Below, piece after piece: positions 32,885-41,035 of a stretch of 52,088 nt of DNA (position 1 is its first letter; each line of letters starts with the position of its first letter). The stretch is taken from the NCBI GenBank assembly GCA_030682655.1, contig JAUXNU010000125.1, forward strand, positions 1 to 52,088, in the 5' to 3' direction. Both the position numbers and the translations under genes were made by a program. The notes beneath the pieces were generated by a model that saw only the letters and a program-made list of their open reading frames with translations, did no database searches and had not been told where the DNA came from. This DNA comes from Actinomycetota bacterium (lineage in GTDB: Bacteria; Actinomycetota; Coriobacteriia; Anaerosomatales; JAUXNU01).

Positions 32885-33463
32885 TTGATCGGGCTCTGGC
32901 AGGGCGTCTTCTGGGCGGCGGCGACCCTCGCTTTGCTGAAGAACCTCGTCCAGGGCTGGCAGGGACGCGGTCAGTCGGACCCGCAGGGCGGCGCGGCGGA
33001 CGTCCAGCGCTATGTCATTTACGCCCTGTATCTGGCGGTGTGGGGGATCGCCGTGCTGCAGAGACACCCGGTGCCGCCCATGGTCCTGTTTGCCGGCGCG
33101 GCCGCCATTGTCACGGGATCGGGGGTCACGCTTCTGGCGATGCGGACGCTGGGCCAGAGCTACCAGGAGCGGATCGAGCCCGGTGAGGACGCCGTCCTTC
33201 AGACGGCGGGCGTCTTCCGATGGGTCCGCCATCCGATGCGGGTGGGGCTCGCCATTGAGCTCCTAGGGGTGTCGCTCTCGTCCCTGGACTGGATCGCCGC
33301 GGCGCTTACGATCGTGGTGGGCTGGCTCCTGATTGTCCGGTCCCGTCAGGAGGAGGCGCTGTTGGCCCTCCGCTACGGCACCGCCTACGCCCGATACCGT
33401 GAAACAACGCCTGCCTTTCCGATGGGCCCCCTCACGAAGCTCACGGATTCGAACCCGGTCTAG
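32885..33463 (+). CDS. ICMT/PEMT-like membrane methyltransferase
   Basis: A 192-aa protein starting at TTG one base after the symporter stop. It has four to five hydrophobic helices and the isoprenylcysteine carboxyl methyltransferase-type C-terminal motif: GVFRWVRHPMRVGLAIELLG, then RSRQEEALLALRYGTAYARY and TPAFP. The RHP..G and E......G..Y..Y residues form the S-adenosylmethionine site in this family. It would methylate a lipid-linked or hydrophobic substrate, which could be the product handled by the thioesterase upstream. Confidence 0.78.
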   Translation: MIGLWQGVFWAAATLALLKNLVQGWQGRGQSDPQGGAADVQRYVIYALYLAVWGIAVLQRHPVPPMVLFAGAAAIVTGSGVTLLAMRTLGQSYQERIEPGEDAVLQTAGVFRWVRHPMRVGLAIELLGVSLSSLDWIAAALTIVVGWLLIVRSRQEEALLALRYGTAYARYRETTPAFPMGPLTKLTDSNPV

Positions 33464-33804
33464 ACGACGCTGCTACGGGATTTCATTGTGTTGACGGCTG
33501 GAGGGGCGGCTCCCGATGAGCGCAGATGGGTACCTCAATGGATCTGTTCCATGTGAGGAGAGGGGAGTGGGTCAAATCGCCTACCGACCTCTTTGGGCGG
33601 GCGATAATGTGACTCAGGAAACGGCCAGCAATGCGCCTGTAAATGTTCAGGGGACAGGTGCGCTATGAAAAGGCCCTCTGGGTCCCGAGATCAAAGTCTT
33701 CGCTGTCCCGTCTGTGAAGGCGGGACTTCTCTTGGCCGTAGATGTTTCTGCAGGGCTATGCGCTGCGTCGTGAAGTCGTGTTCGTCGGACGAAATCTCGC
33801 CTCG
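33464..33804. other. Gap after the lipid/membrane operon
   Basis: No supported gene in 341 bp. A frame at 33,665 shows two CxxC-like pairs (RCPVCEGG, RRCFCRAM) but overlaps the antisense gene and lacks a ribosome binding site. It may be the relic of a zinc-binding protein. No terminator is clearly visible. Confidence 0.35.
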
Positions 33805-34071
33805 CTACCAAGCCTCAACAACCTTCAACCGCCCGTCAGCCCGAACAAACGCCATAGGCCTCGTGTCCGGCGATCCCGCGCCCTGAAGCAGGTACAGCGG
33901 CCCCACATACCCCGGACCGTCAGTCTGATAATCAAAGCGGACACCGTAGGCGTACTCCGCTAGCCACGCGGCCGGATACTCCTCATCCTCAAGCCCAAAA
34001 CCCTCCTGCACAGCCCGCACAGCCGCCACCTCCTCCCACTCCTGGGCGGTTAGTTCGTATGGTTTGTTCAT
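33805..34071 (-). CDS. Small acidic hypothetical protein
   Basis: An 88-aa protein, MNKPYELTAQEWEEVAAVRA.., with YGVRFDYQTDGPGYVGPLY and a C-terminal PMAFVRADGRLKVVEAW. It looks like a soluble single-domain protein; I recognise no family. The ATG at 34,071 was chosen since the open frame upstream of it is low-complexity and crosses the 24-bp tandem repeat. Confidence 0.6.
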   Translation of the reverse strand: MNKPYELTAQEWEEVAAVRAVQEGFGLEDEEYPAAWLAEYAYGVRFDYQTDGPGYVGPLYLLQGAGSPDTRPMAFVRADGRLKVVEAW

Positions 34072-34445
34072 ATGCCCGGACTCTACCACAGACCGGCAAA
34101 TGGCGCCGCAAGGGGAGGGGACAGTCGCCGGCGCGGCGGGAGATCCCTCGCGCCTGGAGGCGGGGACGAAGGGAAGGGGAGTTGTGGCGCGGGCGGATGG
34201 TGGCTTTGCGCCAACCGTGGACACTTGAATTGCGCCAACCGTGGACACTTGAATAATGCCGCGTTGCGGACATTCGCCTCGAATTGGGCGGGACTGAGCG
34301 CACTCGCGCAACGTCGATCCGGTAGGGGATCGAAGAAATCGCAGTCCTGATCTAGGCCCGAGAGCCTTCCGGTTCTGATCCACAGAACTCTCGCCAGGAT
34401 CGGCGAAACAGCCTAGATTACGTCTTCGGCAACCGAGGATGGTGT
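34072..34445. other. Gap containing a tandem repeat
   Basis: 374 bp without a supported gene. The only clear structure is the 24-bp tandem repeat listed separately. The right end presumably holds the promoter for the papain-like protease gene. Confidence 0.4.
34207..34254. repeat. 24-bp direct tandem repeat, possible IS21-type end
   Basis: TGCGCCAACCGTGGACACTT (plus GAAT) occurs twice back to back, identical over 24 bp. Read on the other strand it begins ATTCAAGTGTCCACGGTTGG. Multiple short repeats with a TGTCCAC core at one end are typical of IS21-family termini, so this may be the scar of a lost insertion sequence. No transposase is present here. Confidence 0.6.
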
Positions 34446-35264
34446 ATGGCGTCGATCGAGGCGATTAACGCGGCCATCGCTGAGAAGGCGGCGGGATCTT
34501 GGATCGCGACGGAAAATCCGGTCTGGCGGCGCAATCCCGAGATCGTCCACCAGGGCGGTGACCGCAGGTTCGGCTACAGCCCAAAGGTCGTCGAACGCCA
34601 TCTCAAGCCCGCTAGCGACATAAGCGCCCTACTCAAGCCGCCGCCGCCCCCAGCCCACGACTGGCGGGGCCATGCCGGCGTGACCGCGGTCAAGGATCAG
34701 TCTCCAGACTGCGGTGCGTGCGTCGCCTTCGCCCTCTGCGCTGCGATGGAAAGCGACCACCTGATCCGGACACGCGGTGTCGCCGACCTCTCGGAGGGTC
34801 ATCTCTTTTTCTGCGGCGGCGGAGACTGCGTCATCGGATGGGATTTTCCAGATGCGCTCTATTTTGCCCAGGCCAATGGCGTCGCTCTGAGCGCGAATCA
34901 CGCCTACGACCCTGCGGCGGCCCAATGCTTGCCGGCCCCCGCGGCCCTTCGGCTGTCATCCTGGATCGCGACAGACGACATCCAAGAACGCAAACGGAAG
35001 ATCGTCGAAGGTCCCGTCATCGGCGGCATGGCGGTCTTCGAGGACTTTCTAGCGTACAGTTCGGGCGTCTATCGCCACGTCCTGGGCGCCGAGCACGGCT
35101 ATCACGCCGTCTGCATTGTCGGGTACGACGACGCCGATGCATGCTGGATCGTTAAGAACAGTTGGGGTGCCGCGTTTGGGGAAGACGGGTATTTCCGCAT
35201 CGCCTATGGCGAATGCGAGATCGAAGCCTTTCCCTTTTACGCCATTGAGACGGCGACCCCGTGA
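34446..35264 (+). CDS. Papain-like C1 cysteine peptidase
   Basis: A 272-aa protein with the full papain catalytic set. The oxyanion Gln85 and nucleophile Cys92 lie in VKDQSPDCGACVAFALCAAM, His220 in GYHAVCIVGYDD and Asn238 in CWIVKNSWGAAFGEDGYF. LSEGHLFFC and the extra cysteines are also typical of C1A. No signal peptide is seen, so it may act in the cytosol. The first 70 residues could be a short propeptide or regulatory arm. It overlaps the downstream chagasin-like gene by 4 bp (ATP-TGA/GTG arrangement), a protease-inhibitor pair. It is rare for a bacterial C1 protease to be cytosolic and island-encoded. Confidence 0.9.
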   Translation: MASIEAINAAIAEKAAGSWIATENPVWRRNPEIVHQGGDRRFGYSPKVVERHLKPASDISALLKPPPPPAHDWRGHAGVTAVKDQSPDCGACVAFALCAAMESDHLIRTRGVADLSEGHLFFCGGGDCVIGWDFPDALYFAQANGVALSANHAYDPAAAQCLPAPAALRLSSWIATDDIQERKRKIVEGPVIGGMAVFEDFLAYSSGVYRHVLGAEHGYHAVCIVGYDDADACWIVKNSWGAAFGEDGYFRIAYGECEIEAFPFYAIETATP

Positions 35265-35566
35265 GTTCTGAGGCCATCAGACGCATCGACTTGGGAGACG
35301 AAGCCCAAGTGTCGGTCGGAGAGGTGTTTGAAGTCTCGGTGCCCACCGCCTTGTCTTCCGGGCTGCGCCTCGCGGTGGACTATCCCGAGGCCATTCGCCT
35401 TGTTTCCGAGCGCGGAGAGGCCGGCCGAAAATTCGGAGGCCGCGGCACGGCGATTTTCCGCTTTGAATGTCGTGAAAGAGGCGATTTCGCCATCGCCTTT
35501 AAGCAATCCAGACCCTGGTCGGATGAGGGCCGGGTCGCCACCCTCTGCATCCACTGCGAGCGCTAG
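35261..35566 (+). CDS. Chagasin-like (I42) inhibitor, partner of the C1 peptidase
   Basis: A 101-aa protein, translationally coupled to the peptidase gene. It follows the I42 pattern: an early VGEVFEVSVPTALSSGLRL in place of the loop L2 segment, GGRGTAIFRFECRERGDFAI for the GG..G...F.F...G...I block, and FKQSRPW for the final Y.RPW loop. Chagasins block papain-like proteases by inserting three loops into the active-site cleft. The typical NPTTGY loop is not conserved, so the fold call is moderate. Its stop shares the palindrome CTAG with the stop of the convergent subtilase. Inhibition of the neighbouring protease is inferred. Confidence 0.62.
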   Translation: MSSEAIRRIDLGDEAQVSVGEVFEVSVPTALSSGLRLAVDYPEAIRLVSERGEAGRKFGGRGTAIFRFECRERGDFAIAFKQSRPWSDEGRVATLCIHCER

Positions 35567-37925
35567 GTCTCCACTTCGATCGCATTGGCGATCTCATTGT
35601 AGATCTCGACCTCGGGTGTACGGATTGAGACGATCAGCGAGTAGCGAACCTGCTGTTCGACCCGTTCAAACTGGGTGCCCCACCATCCCTTGCCCGGGAA
35701 AACCGACACCCCGCCCATGCGCGCCAAATCGGCGGCCGTCACGTTTTCGAGCCGGTCATGCTTCAGTCCGCCACGGCCGCGGGCGCGAGGACCGAACGTC
35801 CAGTCCGGCGATTCCGCTTGGATCTGTCGACGCTGCGCACGAAGTGCGTGATTGACCCTAGCGATCGCATCCTCGGCTGACTCGTCCGGCCGCATGACGT
35901 CGAAATCAAGGACATGCGAGGGATAGGACGCCAGTTCACCGGTCAGAACTGCGGCGGGATTGGGCTCCACGAAATAGGACAGGGTCACGCGCATCTCGGC
36001 CCGCGTGCCTTCGAGCTCCTGGAGAACCTCGATCGGCCATGGGAGCTCATGAAACCGCATATAGCCGAGGATCGCCGCCTCCTGGCGCTCCGCCCGGTTC
36101 GACCGCAGGGGCAGCAAGGTCCCTTGGACGATCAGGGTCAGGGCGTCCTCGGCGTTCTGCATGGCGACTGCGCGATCGGGTCGGCCGTAGCCGTAGCGCT
36201 GCAGGAGCGCCTTCTGCATTTCCGCTCCCTGCCGGCCGGCCGAGGCTCTGTCCCGCATGGCCTGCGTGTGTTCGGCGCTGTGCACGATCAGGCCCCGGAT
36301 AGTCTCGGGCCACAAACGCGGATAGGCCTTCTGGAGGCGGGCGGCCATTCCGGCGATCCCGGCAGTCGCGGCGCTGGTTTGGGCGGTCATTGCGAGACCA
36401 CCGTTGTGGGAGGTGGTCAAGAGGCACAATTTCGGCGAGTCCCCCAGAGCATGGCTGGCCGTGTCGGACATCCGGTTTCCGCCCTCGTACACCACATCGG
36501 GTTTGGACGGCGGTCGGTGCGCCTTCTCCCAATTTACGGCTGTGCGCGACCAGGGACTGAGGTCACCTGCCGGTGCAAGGGCGGTATGTGTCGCCGGCGT
36601 GTCCGCGAGATCGGTACAGGCTGCCACGGTCAGGGCATTCCATGCTTGAGCCGGCGCCAAGATGCCTGAGATTTCGTTCAGTGCTTGGTAATCGCCGAAC
36701 TGTCCCCCAGCCTCAAGATTCCGGCGGCTACACAGAACAGGCGTGGGCTAGCGACGTCCGCGGCCAGGGCGTCGAGTTCGCTGGACATGCTCGACGGCGA
36801 GCCGTCGGACGCTTCCAGAGGCGCATTCATCGCCAAGCAAAAAACGCGTTTGCGGTTGGAGCCGGCCTCGATCTGGTCAACCGCCTGTCTAAGCCGTACG
36901 GCCGGCAGGGTGTCGCCGCCTCCAGGTGGATAGATGGCGGCGGACTCAAGATTGATGTCCAAGGCGGCCGTGCCTTCTGCGATAAGCCCGGCAAGTCCCT
37001 CGTAGAGAGCCAAGCCGGCCATCTGGGTCCCGTGGCCATTCCAGTCCGAAACCGGAGGCCACGGCCCCCCGATCTGGACGCTTTGGCGCAGGGCTGGCGC
37101 AAGGAGCAAGTGATCCTCGGTCACGCCAGTGTCGACAATACAGACCGCTGGATCTGCCGGGTCGGGCAGCGCCGTCAGGCGGCGGGCGGCGGCCTCGACA
37201 GCCAGCGCCTGAATGCCGGGCGGCATACCGAAGACCTCGGCGGCCAAGGACGAGGCCGGCCTCAGTTGAGAAATGGTCGCGCTCTGAACTAGGCGCTCGA
37301 ACTGCTCGCGAGTCGCACGCAGCCGGATGATCCTGACCCGATCGAAATCGACGCCCTTTGGCGGATTGGGAATCCGGATTTCTTCGATCGCGGCCCGAAA
37401 CCGCGGCTCGGCGGTCGGCTGCAGCCAGACCTCCCAGTCAAACTCCGCGCCCGGCTGTGGCAGGTCGATCGGAGACGCCCAGAGATCCGAGACTTCGGTT
37501 TGCGCGATGACGGGGCGCGCCTCGAAGAAATTGAAGTGGTGCGGCCGATTGCCCCCCTCGTGCTTGACGTATTTCTGGGCGGCGGCCTCGAACTTTTCGA
37601 GCGTGCTGGGATCGAGCGCTACATTCACCCGCTCCGTCTTGTTGAGGCCGAAGGCAGACAGGACATCGTTACGCCTGCCCGGAACGCTGCGGTTGACCCC
37701 ATGGTCGCCGGAAGCTCTTACGCTCATGGCGATAGCCCGGGGTTCAGCGCCCTCAGGCGTAGGGTGAGCCTCGATCAGCTCAGTGACGCCGCGCAGGACC
37801 CGGCGCGCGGCTTCGGCCCGATCTCGAACGAGCGGATAGGTTCGAGGGTCGCCTCCGCCGGTCGCCGCGAATTCGATTGATCGGCCAGCGTTCGGGATCA
37901 GAAGGTGTGGTCGTTCGATAGGCAT
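35563..37925 (-). pseudogene. ietS: IetS-like S8 subtilase, split by a one-base frameshift
   Basis: Two leftward frames (37,925-36,678 and 36,660-35,563) make one approximately 787-aa subtilase. The first carries a long N-domain and the catalytic Asp (AVCIVDTGVTEDHLL, near residue 265) and His (WNGHGTQMAGL). It then breaks within the oxyanion motif: FCVAAG should continue NLEAGGQFGDY, which is readable in the other frame from about 36,720. The second frame holds the catalytic Ser in TAQTSAATAGIAGMAARL. Adding one base at the CC run 36,721-36,722 restores the protein. With the AAA+ gene upstream it matches IetAS, reported as a plasmid stability and anti-phage pair. Either a real recent inactivation or a base-calling error. 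Confidence 0.85.
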
Positions 37926-37972
37926 GGCACTGCATCTGCAGCGGGAATCATTTCCGGGTCAAACGGTTATCG

Positions 37973-38959
37973 TTAGTCCGCACCGTTGCGACGTCGCTCC
38001 GCGGCCGCCCCCGCCAGAATATCAGTCGTGAAACGAGCGTCGTGATCGAGCACGGCGGTGCGGGCCGCGTCTTCCGCGGCGCGCACCATCTCTGCCTGGC
38101 TGAGACCTAGCGCGCACTCCACCACCTGATCCCAATCGATCGCGCGGAGATTGAAGGCCGCCAAGGCTTTTTCAAAGACATCGCGGATCCGATCACCTGT
38201 GAGGATGTCGTATTCTACGGTGCCGTCGAAACGGCGGAACAGGGCCGGGTCGAGCAATTCGCGGTGATTGGTCGCGGCAATGATGAGGGCGTCGCTTTGG
38301 TCGTCCTCGAGCAGCTGTAGGATTGAGTTGAGCATGCGGCGGGCCTCCCCGACGTCGTTGCCGATCAGCCGCTTGGTGGCCAAGGCGTCGAATTCATCGA
38401 AGAAATAGACGCCGGGTGTAGTGCGCATCGCGTCGAACACTAGGCGCAGCTTGGCCGAGGTCTCACCCATGTATTTGGTGATGACGCCATCCAGCAGGAT
38501 GGTGAAGAGAGGAAGGGACAGTTCGCCCGCGAGCGCGCTCGCCGTCATGGTCTTGCCGGTGCCCGGCGGCCCGACGAGGAGGAATTTACGGCGAGGCTTC
38601 AGGCCATGTTCAGCGAGCCGGGCGGCATGACGCTGCTCATCGACGATCCGCTGCAGTCGGTCCAGAGCACCCGGATCGAGCACCATGTCGCTCAGCCGGA
38701 TCATCGGATAGTTGGCAGAGACCAAGCCTGCGAGTTCGCCCTTAGGACGGACCATGGGGATCGGTCCGGACCCCCGCTCGATTTCGCCGGCGGCGCGGAC
38801 CCGGGCGTCCTGGATCAGCATCCTGATCTCCTCGGCCAGCTTGCGTTGACCACGCTGAGCCGCATCCGCCGCGAGCTGAAGCGCGACCGACTGGAATCGG
38901 CTCTCGTCGCGCTGTGAGAACGAGCGGACGAGAGACAACAGTTGGGCCTGTGTGGCCAA
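37973..38959 (-). CDS. ietA: IetA-like AAA+ ATPase
   Basis: A 328-aa AAA+ ATPase with Walker A FLLVGPPGTGKTMTASAL near residues 128-145, the pore-type segment LLDGVITKYMGETSAKLRLV, Walker B GVYFFDEFDALAT near 182-194, sensor 1 IIAATNH and Arg-finger region FRRFDGTVEY. It lies 47 bp upstream of the subtilase gene on the same strand. The pair AAA+ ATPase plus subtilase is IetAS. The start is TTG 38,959 with AGGAG at good spacing. The open frame extends 52 codons further but with no ribosome binding site. Probably controls or activates the protease. Confidence 0.85.
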   Translation of the reverse strand: MATQAQLLSLVRSFSQRDESRFQSVALQLAADAAQRGQRKLAEEIRMLIQDARVRAAGEIERGSGPIPMVRPKGELAGLVSANYPMIRLSDMVLDPGALDRLQRIVDEQRHAARLAEHGLKPRRKFLLVGPPGTGKTMTASALAGELSLPLFTILLDGVITKYMGETSAKLRLVFDAMRTTPGVYFFDEFDALATKRLIGNDVGEARRMLNSILQLLEDDQSDALIIAATNHRELLDPALFRRFDGTVEYDILTGDRIRDVFEKALAAFNLRAIDWDQVVECALGLSQAEMVRAAEDAARTAVLDHDARFTTDILAGAAAERRRNGAD

Positions 38960-39084
38960 GCAGATCTCCTGAGGTTGGGCGCAACCTACGCTTCCCAGCG
39001 TAGACGGCCAATCCCTACGATGGCCTAAACAATTTCGACAGTTTCCTGTCATATATGGAGTGAACGACAGGAGTTGGCAGCAAC

Positions 39085-39359
39085 ATGTCCGACGGCTCAG
39101 ATTCGCGCTCGACATGGAACCAGGAGGCGGCGCGGGTCCTCAAAGCGGAACTGGCCGCCGCAGCGTCGCCCGCGCGACGTTGGTCGAACGGCTGAACAAG
39201 AACGGGCCGCCGATTAGCCTGCAGGCGGTCAACAGTAAGCTCTGCCGAGGCACCTTCAGCGCAGCCTCTATGCTTCGCGTGCTGCACGCCATAGAGTGCG
39301 ACGTCCGTATCGCGCGGCAGTCGGGACCGCCCGGAAGGCGGCAGACGGCCGCCGATTAA
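39085..39359 (+). pseudogene. DUF6471-like small protein with a one-base frameshift
   Basis: From ATG 39,085 the frame reads STWNQEAARVLKAELA and then goes out of register. One base further the family pattern resumes: RRSVARATLVERLNKNG, LQAVNSKLCRGTFSAASMLR and VLHAIECDVRI. Restoring one C near 39,145-39,150 gives a single approximately 91-aa protein. DUF6471 proteins look like small helix-turn-helix regulators. It is divergent from the ietA-like gene, 125 bp away, and may have regulated it. Two one-base losses within 2.5 kb raise the possibility of sequencing error. Confidence 0.6.
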
Positions 39360-39411
39360 GCCGAGCCGGGCCGGTCCGCGAACCGAAACGGTACAACGCC
39401 TTCGACGGTGA

Positions 39412-40578
39412 CTACTTCGATCTGCGCCATCTGCTTCCTTTGGACCTTCGAGGTTCCCGGTCAGTATCCAGTGACACCGGGATCGCTAGCGAAACGGCAT
39501 CGGTCAAGCTTCGCACCAACCCGTCGAGCGGACTTCCCGGCGCGTCGATCATTTCCAGCAGACCCGTCAATAGCCGGCCAGGCCGCTCGCGCAGATCTTC
39601 AGGCGTCAACGCCTCGCACTCGGCCAAGACCTCGCGAAGAGCATGGGGCGCGGGGCGCGGCTTATCGAGCATCCGGGCGACCAGGCGGGGCAGGATCGCG
39701 AACAAGACGAGTGAGTGACCAATGCGATACCGGATCGCCTCGTTGTTCGCCACGCTCCTGGATGCGCCCACCTCCACCGCCGGGCCGCCGTGAATCCCAG
39801 CCCTGGACCGGAAGCCCTCGACCCAGCTTCGCTCACGCGGGAAGCCGGCGGTCGAAAAGTAAAGCGCCGGGTCTTCCCAAATGCGCCGCGACGAGGTCAG
39901 CGCGCCGGCACCGTCGACCCTCTGGCGTTCAGCGTTGGCGCGGGCCCGGGCTCGCAGAAACATGCGCGTGGTCTCCGCGTGGATTTCGGACCCGTCCGCG
40001 CAGTATTCACTGACGAGACCGCCCCACGCCTCGTAGTCGGACAACCGGTAGCCGCACACCTTGTCGTCGACGAGCGTTTCCTGATCATCGTCGACCTCCA
40101 GATCACGGATCACCGCATCCACGCGCAGTTCGAGCTCGCGATATGATTGCGGAACCTCCTCCGAGTCCCGGCGTCGCCCGATCGCGCCCTCCATCAGCGC
40201 GTTCGGTCTGGCGGCGGCGCGCATGCGGGAGACATAGTCGGGCAGGTAGACGGTATCGGCGTCGCCCTGCAGGATGAGGACGTTACTGGCGGATTGACCC
40301 CGCTGCCGCGCGAGGTCCGCAGCATACCGGACGCCGGCGTGTCGAGGCGGCACGAAGCCGCGGATCGGCTCCACAATGCGATGGATCCGGCCCGGAGGCC
40401 CCGCCTCAATAAAGTCTCCCAACACCGCCCAAGTTAGATCGGTGGATCCGTTGTCCACGAGTATCAGATCGGTCTCTGGCGGCGGCGGAGGCCCGCCAAA
40501 GCCGAGCGAGCGAAGTGTTGTCGCGATGTGATCCTGCTCGTTCAAACACGGGATCACGACGGCGACGTGCGTGACCAC
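39412..40578 (-). CDS. GT2 glycosyltransferase, last gene of the RiPP operon
   Basis: A 388-aa family 2 glycosyltransferase: VAVVIPCLNEQDHIATTLRS start, ETDLILVDNGSTDLTW with the nucleotide-binding Asp, VLILQGDADTVYLPDYV with the DxD metal site, then a C-terminal helical region. No membrane anchor is present. Start is GTG 40,578, two bases after the stop of the GNAT gene, so the two are coupled. It could glycosylate the modified peptide or a partner; the N-terminal domain resembles inverting transferases that use NDP-sugars. Its part in peptide maturation is inferred from operon position. Confidence 0.8.
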   Translation of the reverse strand: MVTHVAVVIPCLNEQDHIATTLRSLGFGGPPPPPETDLILVDNGSTDLTWAVLGDFIEAGPPGRIHRIVEPIRGFVPPRHAGVRYAADLARQRGQSASNVLILQGDADTVYLPDYVSRMRAAARPNALMEGAIGRRRDSEEVPQSYRELELRVDAVIRDLEVDDDQETLVDDKVCGYRLSDYEAWGGLVSEYCADGSEIHAETTRMFLRARARANAERQRVDGAGALTSSRRIWEDPALYFSTAGFPRERSWVEGFRSRAGIHGGPAVEVGASRSVANNEAIRYRIGHSLVLFAILPRLVARMLDKPRPAPHALREVLAECEALTPEDLRERPGRLLTGLLEMIDAPGSPLDGLVRSLTDAVSLAIPVSLDTDREPRRSKGSRWRRSK

Positions 40579-40579
40579 T

Positions 40580-41035
40580 CTAGCTGGTCCGGGTCCAGCG
40601 CATCAGATGCTGACTGTAGTTGGGAGGCGAGACGTCGGCGTATCCCGCAGCGGCTGCCGCACGTCTGGACGGCTCGTTCGACTTGCGCATATGGGCGTAG
40701 ACCGTGTCGTACTGGCTTTCGAGGCTGGCCAGCCGGTACGCTACGCGGCCGATCCCGCGCCCCTGGCTCTGGCGGTTGAGATAGATCTGGATCGAGGCGT
40801 GGGGGCCGAGCGGAGGCTCGTCGATCCAGTTGATGAAGATGCGGCCGGCCCGGGCCTGGCCGCACAGGATCGACCACGCTTCGCCACCAAGCCCGCCGCC
40901 GCGCTTGGGCGTGCCCTTGGCGCGCAGCAGGGTGATCTCCTTGGGGCTTACGCGATCTTCGGGCGCGACGGGACGAACCGGCTTGGACTTTGGACCTGGG
41001 CGGGTCGACGCGCGGCGTGAGGACGGGTCAGGCAT
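40580..41035 (-). CDS. GNAT-type N-acetyltransferase in the RiPP operon
   Basis: A 151-aa GNAT protein with the acetyl-CoA pyrophosphate loop RQSQGRGIGRVAYRLA and the C-terminal MRKSNEPSRRAAAAAGYADV pattern. INWIDEPPLGPHASIQIYLN is the preceding central strand. ATG 41,035 overlaps the end of the UPF0489 gene by 8 bp. If the UPF0489 enzyme makes ornithine side chains, their free delta-amines would be natural acyl acceptors; that link is a hypothesis. Confidence 0.8.
   Translation of the reverse strand: MPDPSSRRASTRPGPKSKPVRPVAPEDRVSPKEITLLRAKGTPKRGGGLGGEAWSILCGQARAGRIFINWIDEPPLGPHASIQIYLNRQSQGRGIGRVAYRLASLESQYDTVYAHMRKSNEPSRRAAAAAGYADVSPPNYSQHLMRWTRTS

Noticed and set aside
33665..33886. Small frame with CxxC-like pairs, possible zinc finger
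   Set aside because: It overlaps the opposite-strand 88-aa gene, lacks a ribosome binding site, and has no full zinc-finger pattern.
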